Positions 1 to 7,756 of a stretch of DNA of 33,138 bases are shown one piece after another. Below the pieces are notes generated by a model. That model was given only the letters and a program-made list of their open reading frames with translations, made no database searches and was not told the origin of the DNA. The stretch covers positions 1 through 33,138 of the forward strand of contig NZ_DXUU01000034.1 of NCBI RefSeq assembly GCF_019417665.1. Direction: 5' to 3'. A program made the translations under genes and the position numbers. Numbering within the stretch: the first letter of the stretch is position 1; the number at the start of each line of letters is the position of its first letter. This DNA comes from Ruminococcus sp. Lineage in GTDB: Bacteria; Bacillota; Clostridia; Oscillospirales; Ruminococcaceae.

Positions 1-66
1 ATAATGATTGGTGCGGTTTTTTTCAACTATCGCTTTTATTCAGCGTGTCCTTAATCTCATATCAAC

Positions 67-187
67 CTGTTGAAGCATTTGCCGCTATCATTTCGTCACT
101 CTACGTTGCCCGCCCTTGCCAGGCGACAGCCTGCCTGCGGTTGGGCGCCATGACCCATAAAATGCTATTTGGCAACTTCTTCAACAG
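67..187. other. candidate structured RNA or palindromic repeat element
   Basis: No gene is visible in the first 300 bases. This stretch has nested inverted repeats: CTGTTGAAG (67-75) with CTTCAACAG (179-187), GTTGCC (105-110) with GGCAAC (171-176), CGCCC (111-115) with GGGCG (143-147), and CAGGC (120-124) with GCCTG (129-133) closing a GACA loop. The pairs nest without crossing, as expected for a folded RNA or a mobile palindromic element. I recognise no known RNA family, and the transcribed strand is unclear. Confidence 0.35.
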
Positions 188-318
188 AACGATAGAACGA
201 TAAGGGATTCGTATAAAAAGCCTATATCCAAAATTATGCTCGATTGTCTTATTGATTCCAATTCTATTTTAAGGGTTGTCTCTGAAAATTGATTTGCGTG
301 CCCTCAATAACGTCTGCC

Positions 319-347
319 TTGACATTTTTCGCCGAATGCTTTATACT
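319..347 (+). promoter_or_regulatory. promoter of the DUF5662 gene
   Basis: A perfect -35 box TTGACA (319-324) and a TATACT -10 box (342-347) are separated by 17 bases. The site lies 21 bases upstream of the ATG at 369. It rules out the earlier in-frame TTG at 276 as the start. Confidence 0.75.
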
Positions 348-368
348 ATTGAAAAAGGAGGCATCGCT

Positions 369-914
369 ATGTACTGGCATTCGTTTTGGGGACATCTCTG
401 CACCATCACCCGACATCGTCACATGGTCATCCGCCATTGCTGGAAAGCCGGGATCTTCTGGCAGGGACTTCGGCATGATCTGTCCAAATACAGTCCCACA
501 GAATTCTTTCAGGGCGTCCGCTATTATCAGGGAAACCGCAGTCCCAACGAGGCAGAACGGGAAGACCTGGGCTATTCCTTAGCATGGATGCACCATAAAG
601 GCCGTAACCGCCATCACTTCGAGTATTGGTGTGACTATAACCCCGTAACAAAACAAGTAGAGCCAGTACAGATGCCCATGCGCTATCTGGCGGAAATGTT
701 CTGCGATCGAGTTGCTGCAAGCAAAACCTACAAAAAAGAACAGTATGACCAAACCTGCCCTCTGGTCTATTTTCAGAATTCCAATGCACGCAAGCGTGGT
801 TTGCTCCACCTGAACACAGCAAGCGAACTGATGGAACTACTGGAGATCCTGGCACAACAGGGTGAAAAAGCTGCTTTTGCGGAACTAAAAAAACGATTGT
901 GGTGCAAAAAATGA
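369..914 (+). CDS. DUF5662 family protein
   Basis: A 181-residue cytoplasmic protein with the features I associate with the DUF5662 family: an N-terminal MYWHSFWGH, an HD-type motif HDLSKYSPTEF at about 36-46, and a His-rich motif HHKGRNRHHFEYW at about 75-87. The His/Asp pattern suggests a metal-binding HD-like helical domain, but no reaction is known. I chose the ATG at 369 because AAAAAGGAGG lies just upstream and a good promoter ends at 347. The open frame extends upstream to a TTG at 276, which would place the promoter inside the gene. The C-terminal tail, about 40 residues, is helical and charged. It is followed closely by a membrane-anchored protein on the same strand that may share the transcript. 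Confidence 0.8.
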   Translation: MYWHSFWGHLCTITRHRHMVIRHCWKAGIFWQGLRHDLSKYSPTEFFQGVRYYQGNRSPNEAEREDLGYSLAWMHHKGRNRHHFEYWCDYNPVTKQVEPVQMPMRYLAEMFCDRVAASKTYKKEQYDQTCPLVYFQNSNARKRGLLHLNTASELMELLEILAQQGEKAAFAELKKRLWCKK

Positions 915-978
915 AATACCAAATTCAAACACGACCGGCGCTGTTCCAGATCCTGCCGCTGGTGCAGGCTTTCAGGCA

Positions 979-1539
979 GTGCCTACAGCGGATACAGGAA
1001 AAAAGCCTTTTCTTGGGATGTCCGGGAAAAATCTGATCATTGCCCTGGGCTGTATTGTGGTGACGGTGATTCTGGTCATCGTTTTGTTGTGCGCCCTGTT
1101 CGGTGGAAACAGCGCCAAAGAAGCAGTAAAGGATTATTATGATGCCATCGAGGACTGTGATGCAGAGGATCTGATGGATACCGTGCCCTCAGAATACTTA
1201 AAAAGTCTCATGGAACAGAACGACCTGAGCAAAAAGGAACTGGAAAAGGAAATCCAGAAATATCTTGACAACTATTATGATAATTATGATGACATCAAAG
1301 TTACCTTCCAAGGACAGGAAAAACTGGACGAAGAAGACTTCGCAGAATATCTGGACAGCGACGAGCTTGATGATATCCAGATCAAAAAAGCGACCCAATA
1401 TGAATTAAAGGTGCGCTATCGGTCCGACCACGGTGACAAAGTTGAAACCAAAACGGAAGAATTCGTCGTGTTCAAGTATAAAGGCTCATGGTACAGCATG
1501 GATGCTATGCTGCTGGTAACAATGGCTGCTTACTTCTGA
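979..1539 (+). CDS. membrane-anchored protein, possibly missing an N-terminal zinc ribbon
   Basis: An acidic protein of up to 186 residues with one membrane helix at about 18-41 (NLIIALGCIVVTVILVIVLL). An extracellular region follows, starting NSAKEAVKDYYDAIEDCDAEDL, which resembles the NTF2-like or DUF4878 folds often tethered by such anchors. The start is uncertain: GTG at 979 and ATG at 1018 both lack a convincing ribosome binding site. The frame is open back to 889 with no ATG, and codons 898-915 read CGAKNE, which looks like the second knuckle of a zinc ribbon (CxxCGAKN). The gene may therefore be 5'-truncated against the end of the DUF5662 gene, or frameshifted. Function is unknown. A strong terminator lies 17 bases beyond the stop. 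Confidence 0.6.
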   Translation: MPTADTGKKPFLGMSGKNLIIALGCIVVTVILVIVLLCALFGGNSAKEAVKDYYDAIEDCDAEDLMDTVPSEYLKSLMEQNDLSKKELEKEIQKYLDNYYDNYDDIKVTFQGQEKLDEEDFAEYLDSDELDDIQIKKATQYELKVRYRSDHGDKVETKTEEFVVFKYKGSWYSMDAMLLVTMAAYF

Positions 1540-1555
1540 TTTTTGAAATCTACAC

Positions 1556-1627
1556 AAAAAGACTGCTGCATCACAGCAAGATCCCGGTGTTCCCGTTCGA
1601 TCTTCGCTGTACGCAGCAGTCTTTTTT
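1556..1627. terminator. bidirectional terminator between the gene ending at 1539 and leuA
   Basis: AAAAAGACTGCTGC (from 1556) pairs with GCAGCAGTCTTTTT (to 1626). The extended, interrupted stem includes AAGATC/GATCTT. A-tract and T-tract on the two sides let it serve both convergent genes. Confidence 0.85.
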
Positions 1628-1654
1628 ATCGTTGCACGAATATTGCGCAAATAT

Positions 1655-3325
1655 TTATTTCAAATCTGTAATCAATGCATTCAATGCGCTGAGAAACGCC
1701 GAAATAGACGAATTGATAATATCCGAATGCACACCAACGCCCCAATAAGTCTTATTATTTTTCTCCAGTCCCACATAAGAAACTGCCTTGGAGTTGGAGC
1801 GTACCTCCAATGCGTGCTCCGTATAGGTGGTCAGTGCAAAATCCATGTTCAGATGTGCCTTTACTGCATTAGAAACAGCATCCAGACGACCGTTGCCATC
1901 GCTGTGCACTACCTCTGTTTTGCCATTGTAGGAAAGGGTCACAGCAGTACCAATAACGCCCTCACCCTTCTGGGTATAATGCACTTCCGGAATAGAAACA
2001 GGCGTCTCAATATTCACGTAATGGTCCTGGAAGATCTTCAATACTTCATCCGGCTGCAATTCCTTATGCGCATGGTCGGAAACACCTTTTACCAGATAAC
2101 CGAAGGATTCCCGCATCTTCTGGGGGATATGATAGCCAAACTTTGTCTCCATGAGGTAGCTGACGCCGCCCTTGCCGGACTGGCTGTTGATACGGATCAC
2201 ATCCGCTTCGTACACACGCCCAACATCCTCTGGGTTAATCGGCAGATAAGGTACATTCCAGTGGTCGCAGCTATGCTCTTCTCTCCAGTGCATCCCCTTG
2301 GCAATGGCATCCTGGTGGGAACCGCTGAATGCAGCAAATACCAGCTGACCGCTATAGGGTGAACGCTCGTAAACATGCATCCGTGTTACACGCTCATACA
2401 CCTCAACAATTTCCGGCATATTAGAGAAATCCAGCTCCGGATCCACGCCCTGGGAATACATGTTCATTGCCAGAGTGATGATATCCACGTTACCGGTACG
2501 CTCCCCGTTGCCAAACAACGTGCCCTCGATCCGGTCGCCGCCAGCGAGAAGCCCCAATTCGCTGTCTGCCACAGCACAGCCACGGTCGTTGTGAGGATGA
2601 AGAGAGATGATGACATTTTCCCGGTGATAGAGATTGTCATTCATATACTCCACCTGATTTGCGTACACATGGGGCATGGAATGAGACACGGTTACCGGCA
2701 GATTGATAATCACCTTATCCTCCGGCGTCGGCTCCCAGATCTTCAAGACTGCATTGCAGATCTCCAGTGCAAACTCCGGCTCTGTTCCCGTGAAGCTCTC
2801 CGGCGAATATTCGAACTGGAACTGCCCTTCAGTCTTTGCACGGTATTCCTTACAGAGCTTTGCACCGAATTCGGCAATCTGAATGATCTCTTCCTTGCTC
2901 TTCTTGAATACCTGTTCCCGCTGTGCCACAGAGGTAGAGTTGTACAAATGCACAATGGCATGCTTTGCGCCCTTCAATGCTTCAAATGTCTTGGCGATGA
3001 TATGCTCCCGTGCCTGGGTCAGTACCTGAATGGTCACATCATCCGGGATCATGTCATTTTCGATCAATGTCCGGCAGAATTCATATTCCGTTTCCGAAGC
3101 AGCCGGAAAACCGATCTCGATCTCCTTAAAACCGACCTTTACCAGATACTGGAAAAATTCCAGCTTTTCATCCAGATTCATAGGCGTAATTAACGCCTGG
3201 TTTCCGTCACGCAGATCTACACTGCACCAGATAGGTGCCTTTTCAATATAATTCTTCTTTGCCCAGCGCATCGGCGGATTTTCTACCGGAAAAAACTGGG
3301 GCTGATACTGTTCAACGTGTTTCAT
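1655..3325 (-). CDS. leuA: 2-isopropylmalate synthase (LeuA, type 2)
   Basis: This enzyme condenses acetyl-CoA with 2-oxoisovalerate, the first committed step of leucine synthesis. The 556 residues match the longer, yeast-like LeuA type 2 class. The N-terminal MRWAKKNYIEKAPIWCSVDL leads into the HMGL-like TIM barrel motif DLRDGNQAL (37-45). The metal-site motif HPHNDRGCAVADSELG and the glycine-rich NGERTGNVDI follow. The C-terminal ~130 residues form the LeuA regulatory domain (GVGVHSDIINSSISAFLSAL), where leucine feedback normally acts. The start at 3325 has AAAGGA upstream. The gene is divergent from ilvBNCD-leuCD and sits behind its own promoter and T-box, so it should respond to uncharged tRNA-Leu independently of the ilv operon. 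Confidence 0.96.
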   Translation of the reverse strand: MKHVEQYQPQFFPVENPPMRWAKKNYIEKAPIWCSVDLRDGNQALITPMNLDEKLEFFQYLVKVGFKEIEIGFPAASETEYEFCRTLIENDMIPDDVTIQVLTQAREHIIAKTFEALKGAKHAIVHLYNSTSVAQREQVFKKSKEEIIQIAEFGAKLCKEYRAKTEGQFQFEYSPESFTGTEPEFALEICNAVLKIWEPTPEDKVIINLPVTVSHSMPHVYANQVEYMNDNLYHRENVIISLHPHNDRGCAVADSELGLLAGGDRIEGTLFGNGERTGNVDIITLAMNMYSQGVDPELDFSNMPEIVEVYERVTRMHVYERSPYSGQLVFAAFSGSHQDAIAKGMHWREEHSCDHWNVPYLPINPEDVGRVYEADVIRINSQSGKGGVSYLMETKFGYHIPQKMRESFGYLVKGVSDHAHKELQPDEVLKIFQDHYVNIETPVSIPEVHYTQKGEGVIGTAVTLSYNGKTEVVHSDGNGRLDAVSNAVKAHLNMDFALTTYTEHALEVRSNSKAVSYVGLEKNNKTYWGVGVHSDIINSSISAFLSALNALITDLK

Positions 3326-3418
3326 AAAAAGTCATTCCTTTCATTCTTTGTATCATCCACTGGTGACAGCAGTACATCCTGCACTGAAGCAGCAGACGGA
3401 TCATTGCTCTTATACAGC

Positions 3419-3466
3419 AAAAAACGTCTCTTTTGTACAGCATTCCCCTGCTGTACAAAAGAGACG
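3419..3466 (-). terminator. T-box attenuator terminator of leuA
   Basis: An 18-bp perfect stem (3425-3442 with 3449-3466) closes a 6-base loop. On the minus strand it is followed by six T residues (3419-3424). Confidence 0.92.
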
Positions 3467-3740
3467 AAGATGATCTATTCTCCGCGGTACCACTCTTTAT
3501 TGACGCAAAACCTGCGTCCGCTCCATCACATCTGGCAATGTGGACCCTGATAACGGTGGGCATCCGGCAAAACTTACTGCCATGACATATGCCATGGGTT
3601 CCGTCTGCGGCTCAGGGATGAGTTATCCTGAACGGTTCGTCACCGGCTCACACCACCCGCCGGCTCTCTGAGACAAACACCGTTCTCTTGTTTCCCTTCT
3701 ACGCCTTTTCATGATACAATTGCGCACTCGATCGTGCTTG
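3419..3740 (-). promoter_or_regulatory. T-box leader of leuA (tRNA-Leu sensing)
   Basis: Read on the minus strand, the conserved T-box core TGGTACCGCG lies at about 3484-3493. It is followed by a very strong intrinsic terminator. Upstream (3500-3735) is a long GC-rich, highly structured stem I region. A CTC triplet at 3620-3622, in the context GATAACTCATCC, sits about where a specifier loop is expected and would read leucine. The specifier assignment is tentative; the T-box core and terminator are clear. Family knowledge: uncharged tRNA pairs with the core and prevents the terminator from forming. Confidence 0.9.
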
Positions 3741-3748
3741 TTATTTTT

Positions 3749-3777
3749 ATTATAGCGTTTTCAGCTGGATTTGTCAA
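3749..3777 (-). promoter_or_regulatory. promoter of the leuA T-box transcript
   Basis: On the minus strand, TTGACA (3772-3777) and TATAAT (3749-3754) are spaced by 17 bases, a perfect consensus just upstream of the T-box. Confidence 0.9.
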
Positions 3778-3886
3778 GTCATTTCTCAAAAAATCTTTTT
3801 TTCTCCGGAGATCTTCCAGATCTCCTCTATCTTTGTACTAAAATTGAACAAAAAAAAGCTAAAATGTAAAAATACAAGGAAGATGC

Positions 3887-3915
3887 TTGCTTTTGAGAAG
3901 TCGAAGTGCTATACT
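3887..3915 (+). promoter_or_regulatory. promoter of the ilvBNCD-leuCD operon
   Basis: TTGCTT (3887-3892), 17 bases, TATACT (3910-3915). It is divergent from the leuA promoter, with about 110 bases between them. A perfect 7-bp hairpin, AACACGA/TCGTGTT (3928-3953), follows near the transcript start. Confidence 0.7.
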
Positions 3916-4007
3916 AAACATAAGAGTAACACGAGGAGCTCATTTTTCGTGTTCTTCGGCGGCTTGAAATATGGCATCCGCATTTTTTCAGAACAGGAGT
4001 ATACACC

Positions 4008-4166
4008 ATGAACAGCACAGCAATATGTCCCTTTGCGGCACGAGTGATTATCGTGGAACTGACGTCCCGAGTCATTTTGACCCGGAGCGACATTTGTGCT
4101 GTCCACACCATGGTTCCACAGAAAAATGCGAACGGCTGCTTTTCCGCCGAAGCGCTTGCATGTTGA
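4008..4166 (+). CDS. branched-chain-rich leader peptide of the ilv operon
   Basis: A 52-codon frame from ATG 4008 to TGA 4164-4166, with AGGAG 7 bases upstream of the start. Residues 13-24 read VIIVELTSRVIL: eight of twelve are Val, Ile or Leu (codons 4044-4079). It lies between the operon promoter and an intrinsic terminator at 4174-4203. This is the layout of an attenuation leader, in which ribosome stalling at Val/Ile/Leu codons under starvation would change leader folding and let transcription reach ilvB. CGGCTG (4133-4138), inside the leader frame, can pair with CAGCCG (4186-4191), which overlaps the 3' arm of the terminator, so a competing structure exists. I know of no named family for this peptide; its function is inferred from composition and position. 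Confidence 0.65.
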   Translation: MNSTAICPFAARVIIVELTSRVILTRSDICAVHTMVPQKNANGCFSAEALAC

Positions 4167-4173
4167 TTGGGAT

Positions 4174-4203
4174 CCTTCGGTATGACAGCCGAGGGCTTTT
4201 TTT
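4174..4203 (+). terminator. attenuator terminator upstream of ilvB
   Basis: CCTTCGG (4174-4180) pairs with CCGAGGG (4189-4195) through one G-T pair, followed by C and a run of T to 4203. It ends 126 bases before ilvB and just after the stop of the leader frame. Confidence 0.7.
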
Positions 4204-4329
4204 ATGAGCGTGCCGTTTTTCCGGCATACGCTCCGGGTCTGTCCCACACGATCTCCGGAGCCCTGGTATTTCCAGATTCCGGATCAATATCTTATAACAC
4301 TAAAATACTTAATAAAGGTGAAAAGACAT

Positions 4330-6003
4330 ATGAAGTTAAAAGGCGCACAAATTATTGTAGAGACCCTCATTGAACAGGGTGCTACTACCGTATTCGGCTA
4401 TCCTGGCGGACAGGTTATCGACATTTATGATGCTCTATACCTTGCACAGGATCGCATCCATCATATCATCACCGCTCACGAACAGGGTGCATCTCATGCA
4501 GCAGACGGCTATGCTCGTTCTACCGGCAAAGTCGGCGTTGTGATCGCAACTTCCGGTCCGGGCGCAACAAATCTGGTTACCGGTATCGCTACTGCTTATC
4601 TGGACTCCATTCCGCTGGTTGCCATTACAGGCAATGTGCCGAATTCTCTTATCGGCAGAGACAGCTTCCAGGAAGTTGACATTACCGGCGTGACCATGCC
4701 CATTACCAAGCACAATTTCCTGGTAAAGCGTGTTGAAGATCTGGCTGACACCATCCGTGAGGCATTCCGCATTGCAAAGTCCGGCAGACCCGGCCCGGTT
4801 CTGGTAGATATCCCCAAGGATGTACAGAACGCCATGTTTGAGTATGAGGCACAGGCTCCGGTAGAAAAAGATCCTGTTCCTGCTGCATGTGACGACGGAA
4901 TCGCAAAGGCAATGGAGATGATTCTGGCTGCGGAAAAGCCGTACATTTACATTGGCGGCGGTGCGATCACCGATGATGCCGGTGCGGAGATCATGGCACT
5001 GGCAGACAAGATCGACGCTCCCATCGGCTGCACCATGATGGGTATCTCTGTGGTTCCCACATCCAATCCCCGCTGGCTGGGCATGGAGGGTATGCATGGA
5101 CACTATGCCTCCTCCATTGCGCAGAATGAAGCAGACCTGATCATCACTGCCGGCTGCCGTTTCAGCGACAGAGGTACCGGCAATACCAAGAAATATGCAC
5201 GCAACGCAAAGATCATTCATATTGATATCGACGCATCTGAGCTGTGCAAGAATATTCCAGTAGAGCTGGGGCTCACCGGTTCTATGAAGGAGATCCTCTC
5301 CAAGATCACCGCAGCGATACCTCAGCAGCAGCACACTGCATGGATGGCACGTGTGGGCGAACTAGTAGAATACACCAAACAGCTGGAAGCACAGAAAGAG
5401 GGCGAATTGACACCCTTTACTGCAATTGACGCCATCGCAGAAGTCACTGACAAAGATACCATCGTAGCAACTGACGTAGGACAGCACCAGATGTGGATAG
5501 CACAGCACTATCCCTTTGAAACACCCCGCACCTTTATTTCCAGCGGCGGTCTGGGTACGATGGGCTTCGGTCTGGGCGCAGCCATCGGCGCTGCAACTGC
5601 TACTGGTAAAAAGACCGTTCTGGTCACCGGCGACGGCAGCTTCGGCATGAATCTGAACGAACTGGCAACTGCGGTTACCAACCAGACTCCGGTTGTGGTA
5701 TTTATCATGAACAACGGCGTACTGGGCATGGTTCGTCAATGGCAGACCTTGTTCTTCGACAAGCACTATTCCAACACCACCCTGGAGCGCAAGACGGATT
5801 TTGTCAAGCTGGCAGAGGCATTTGGAATGCCCGGCTATCGTGCCATGACCCTGGCAGAGCTGAAGGAAGTCCTGCCCAAGGCATTTTCCGAAAAGGGCCC
5901 GGTACTCATTGACTGCGGCATTGACTGTGATGCATTCGTACTCCCCATGCTGCCGCCCGGCGGATCTATTGACGATATTATCGTAGATCCGTCTGCCATG
6001 TAA
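4330..6003 (+). CDS. ilvB: acetolactate synthase large subunit
   Basis: The catalytic subunit of acetohydroxyacid synthase, a ThDP- and FAD-dependent enzyme. It makes acetolactate for valine/leucine and acetohydroxybutyrate for isoleucine. The 557 residues fit the family. The N-terminal PYR domain has the catalytic Glu at 51 (TAHEQGASHAADGYAR). The central FAD-binding part includes the GVTMPITKHN region. The C-terminal ThDP domain carries GDGSFGMNLNELAT and NN of the diphosphate/Mg motif. The start at 4330 follows AAAGGTG; the open frame runs further upstream to 4204, but that part overlaps the attenuator and lacks family similarity. First gene of ilvBNCD-leuCD, 14 bases before ilvN. Confidence 0.97.
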   Translation: MKLKGAQIIVETLIEQGATTVFGYPGGQVIDIYDALYLAQDRIHHIITAHEQGASHAADGYARSTGKVGVVIATSGPGATNLVTGIATAYLDSIPLVAITGNVPNSLIGRDSFQEVDITGVTMPITKHNFLVKRVEDLADTIREAFRIAKSGRPGPVLVDIPKDVQNAMFEYEAQAPVEKDPVPAACDDGIAKAMEMILAAEKPYIYIGGGAITDDAGAEIMALADKIDAPIGCTMMGISVVPTSNPRWLGMEGMHGHYASSIAQNEADLIITAGCRFSDRGTGNTKKYARNAKIIHIDIDASELCKNIPVELGLTGSMKEILSKITAAIPQQQHTAWMARVGELVEYTKQLEAQKEGELTPFTAIDAIAEVTDKDTIVATDVGQHQMWIAQHYPFETPRTFISSGGLGTMGFGLGAAIGAATATGKKTVLVTGDGSFGMNLNELATAVTNQTPVVVFIMNNGVLGMVRQWQTLFFDKHYSNTTLERKTDFVKLAEAFGMPGYRAMTLAELKEVLPKAFSEKGPVLIDCGIDCDAFVLPMLPPGGSIDDIIVDPSAM

Positions 6004-6017
6004 GGAGGTATAGAACC

Positions 6018-6524
6018 ATGGAAAAGAACGAACGCTTTGTTATCTCTATCCTCGTTGCCAATCATTCTGGTGTACTGTCCCGTGTTTCGGGCATGTTCAC
6101 TCGCCGGGGATTTAATATTGACACCCTGACAGTCGGCGAAACAGAATCGCCGGAATTTTCTCGTATCACCATCACCACACACTGTGACGAGTCCATCTGC
6201 AACCAGATCGTAAAGCAGCTGGAAAAGATGTACGATGTCAAGACCGTAAAGGTTATGGGACGGGATGAATCGGTTGTTCGTGAACTACTGCTGATCAAGA
6301 TCCAGAATCTTGCGGAGAAGCGACAGGATATCATGTCTGTTGTCGATGTGTTCCGTGCCAAGATCACGGACTATTCGCCGGAAGCACTGGTCATTGAAAT
6401 CCGCGGTGTTTCTTCGAAGATCAACGCTTTTATTGAGCTGCTGGAGCCATACGGCATTATGGAAATGTGCCGCACTGGTCTGGTCGCTCTTGAAAGAGGC
6501 GGCAATTGCTTAAAAGACGCATAA
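6018..6524 (+). CDS. ilvN: acetolactate synthase small (regulatory) subunit
   Basis: The regulatory partner of the preceding catalytic subunit; it raises activity and confers feedback inhibition by valine. The 168 residues fit the full two-domain form. An N-terminal ACT domain begins ISILVANHSGVLSRVSGMF with the FNIDTLTVG motif (32-40), and a C-terminal domain (about 80-168) includes VVDVFRAKITDYSP. A strong TAAGGAGGT ribosome binding site overlaps the ilvB stop, so the two subunits are translated together. Standard gene naming varies between ilvN and ilvH. Confidence 0.96.
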   Translation: MEKNERFVISILVANHSGVLSRVSGMFTRRGFNIDTLTVGETESPEFSRITITTHCDESICNQIVKQLEKMYDVKTVKVMGRDESVVRELLLIKIQNLAEKRQDIMSVVDVFRAKITDYSPEALVIEIRGVSSKINAFIELLEPYGIMEMCRTGLVALERGGNCLKDA

Positions 6525-6562
6525 ACCGCCTATACAACAATATATCAAAGGAGTCTTTCACA

Positions 6563-7597
6563 ATGGAAAACGTTGCAAAGGTTTATTATCAGGAAGATTG
6601 TGACCTGTCTCTGCTGTACGGCAAGACCATTGCTGTCATTGGCTACGGCAGCCAGGGTCACGCACACGCACTGAATGCCAAGGAATCTCTGGGCGACAAC
6701 GCAAGAGTGATTATCGGTCTGTACGAGGGCAGCAAGTCCTGGGATAAGGCTGTAAAGCAAGGCTTTGAAGTATTCACCGCTGCTGAGGCGGCAAAGCAGG
6801 CTGACATCATCATGATCCTCATCAACGATGAAAAACAGGCTAAGCTGTACAAGGAAAGCATTGAGCCGAACCTGAAGGCTGGCGATATGCTGATGTTCGC
6901 ACACGGCTTCAACATCCACTTTGGCTGCATCAAGCCGCCGGCAGATGTGGATGTTACCATGATCGCACCGAAGGGTCCGGGGCACACCGTTCGTTCTGAA
7001 TATCAGGCAGGCAAGGGTGTTCCGTGCCTGGTTGCTGTGGAACAGGATGCCACCGGCAAGGCAATGGATCTGGCTCTGGCTTATGGTCTGGCAATCGGCG
7101 GCGCAAGAGCCGGCGTTCTGGAAACAACATTCCGTACCGAAACAGAAACTGACCTGTTCGGCGAACAGGCTGTACTGTGCGGCGGTGTCTGCGCTCTGAT
7201 GCAGGCCGGTTTCGAAACACTGGTTGAAGCTGGCTATGACCCGAGAAACGCTTACTTCGAGTGCATCCACGAGATGAAGCTCATCGTTGACCTGATCTAC
7301 CAGAGCGGTTTTGCAGGTATGCGTTATTCCATCTCCAATACAGCAGAATACGGCGACTATATCACTGGTCCGAAGATCATCACAGAGGATACCAAGAAGG
7401 CAATGAAGAAGGTTCTGTCCGACATTCAGGACGGCACTTTTGCAAAGGACTTCCTGTTGGATATGTCCGATGCCGGCAGTCAGGTTCACTTCAAGGCAAT
7501 GCGCAAGCTGGCTTCTGAGCATCCGGCAGAAAAGGTCGGCGAAGAGATCCGCAAGCTGTACAGCTGGAACGGCGAAGACAAGCTGATCAACAACTAA
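6563..7597 (+). CDS. ilvC: ketol-acid reductoisomerase (NADP+)
   Basis: Converts acetolactate or acetohydroxybutyrate to the dihydroxy acids by Mg-dependent isomerisation and NADPH reduction. It is a class I (short) enzyme of 344 residues. The Rossmann motif GYGSQGHAHALN is at 27-38. The C-terminal knotted helical domain carries ECIHEMKLIVDLIYQSG and SNTAEYGDY, part of the metal and substrate site. I placed the start at 6563 because AAAGGAG lies 10 bases upstream and the sequence begins MENVAKVYYQEDCDL; the frame itself is open to 6506. A hairpin-plus-T element follows the gene. Confidence 0.97.
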   Translation: MENVAKVYYQEDCDLSLLYGKTIAVIGYGSQGHAHALNAKESLGDNARVIIGLYEGSKSWDKAVKQGFEVFTAAEAAKQADIIMILINDEKQAKLYKESIEPNLKAGDMLMFAHGFNIHFGCIKPPADVDVTMIAPKGPGHTVRSEYQAGKGVPCLVAVEQDATGKAMDLALAYGLAIGGARAGVLETTFRTETETDLFGEQAVLCGGVCALMQAGFETLVEAGYDPRNAYFECIHEMKLIVDLIYQSGFAGMRYSISNTAEYGDYITGPKIITEDTKKAMKKVLSDIQDGTFAKDFLLDMSDAGSQVHFKAMRKLASEHPAEKVGEEIRKLYSWNGEDKLINN

Positions 7598-7657
7598 GTT
7601 ACACGATTCCCAAATATGACGGGACAATGTAGCATGGTGTAAACCAAAATCATGAAG

Positions 7658-7693
7658 CTGCTTTCCTGATGCAACAGTCGGGAAAGCAGTTTT
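7658..7693 (+). terminator. internal terminator or processing hairpin between ilvC and ilvD
   Basis: CTGCTTTCC (7658-7666) pairs with GGAAAGCAG (7681-7689), followed by TTTT. The ilvC-ilvD gap (159 bases) holds no other recognisable site and no clear promoter. It may lower expression of ilvD-leuCD or stabilise the upstream mRNA. Confidence 0.55.
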
Positions 7694-7756
7694 GCAATAC
7701 GACATTTTCTGAAAGACTGAAACCAATAAAAATTTAAATGTCAAGAGGTAATCAAA

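Noticed and set aside
276..368. Upstream TTG start of the DUF5662 gene
   Set aside because: A consensus promoter lies at 319-347, inside that extension, and the ATG at 369 has a strong AAGGAGG.
4204..4329. Longer ilvB starting at 4204
   Set aside because: The extra 42 codons overlap the attenuator region and do not resemble the family; ATG 4330 has a ribosome binding site and the family's usual N-terminus.
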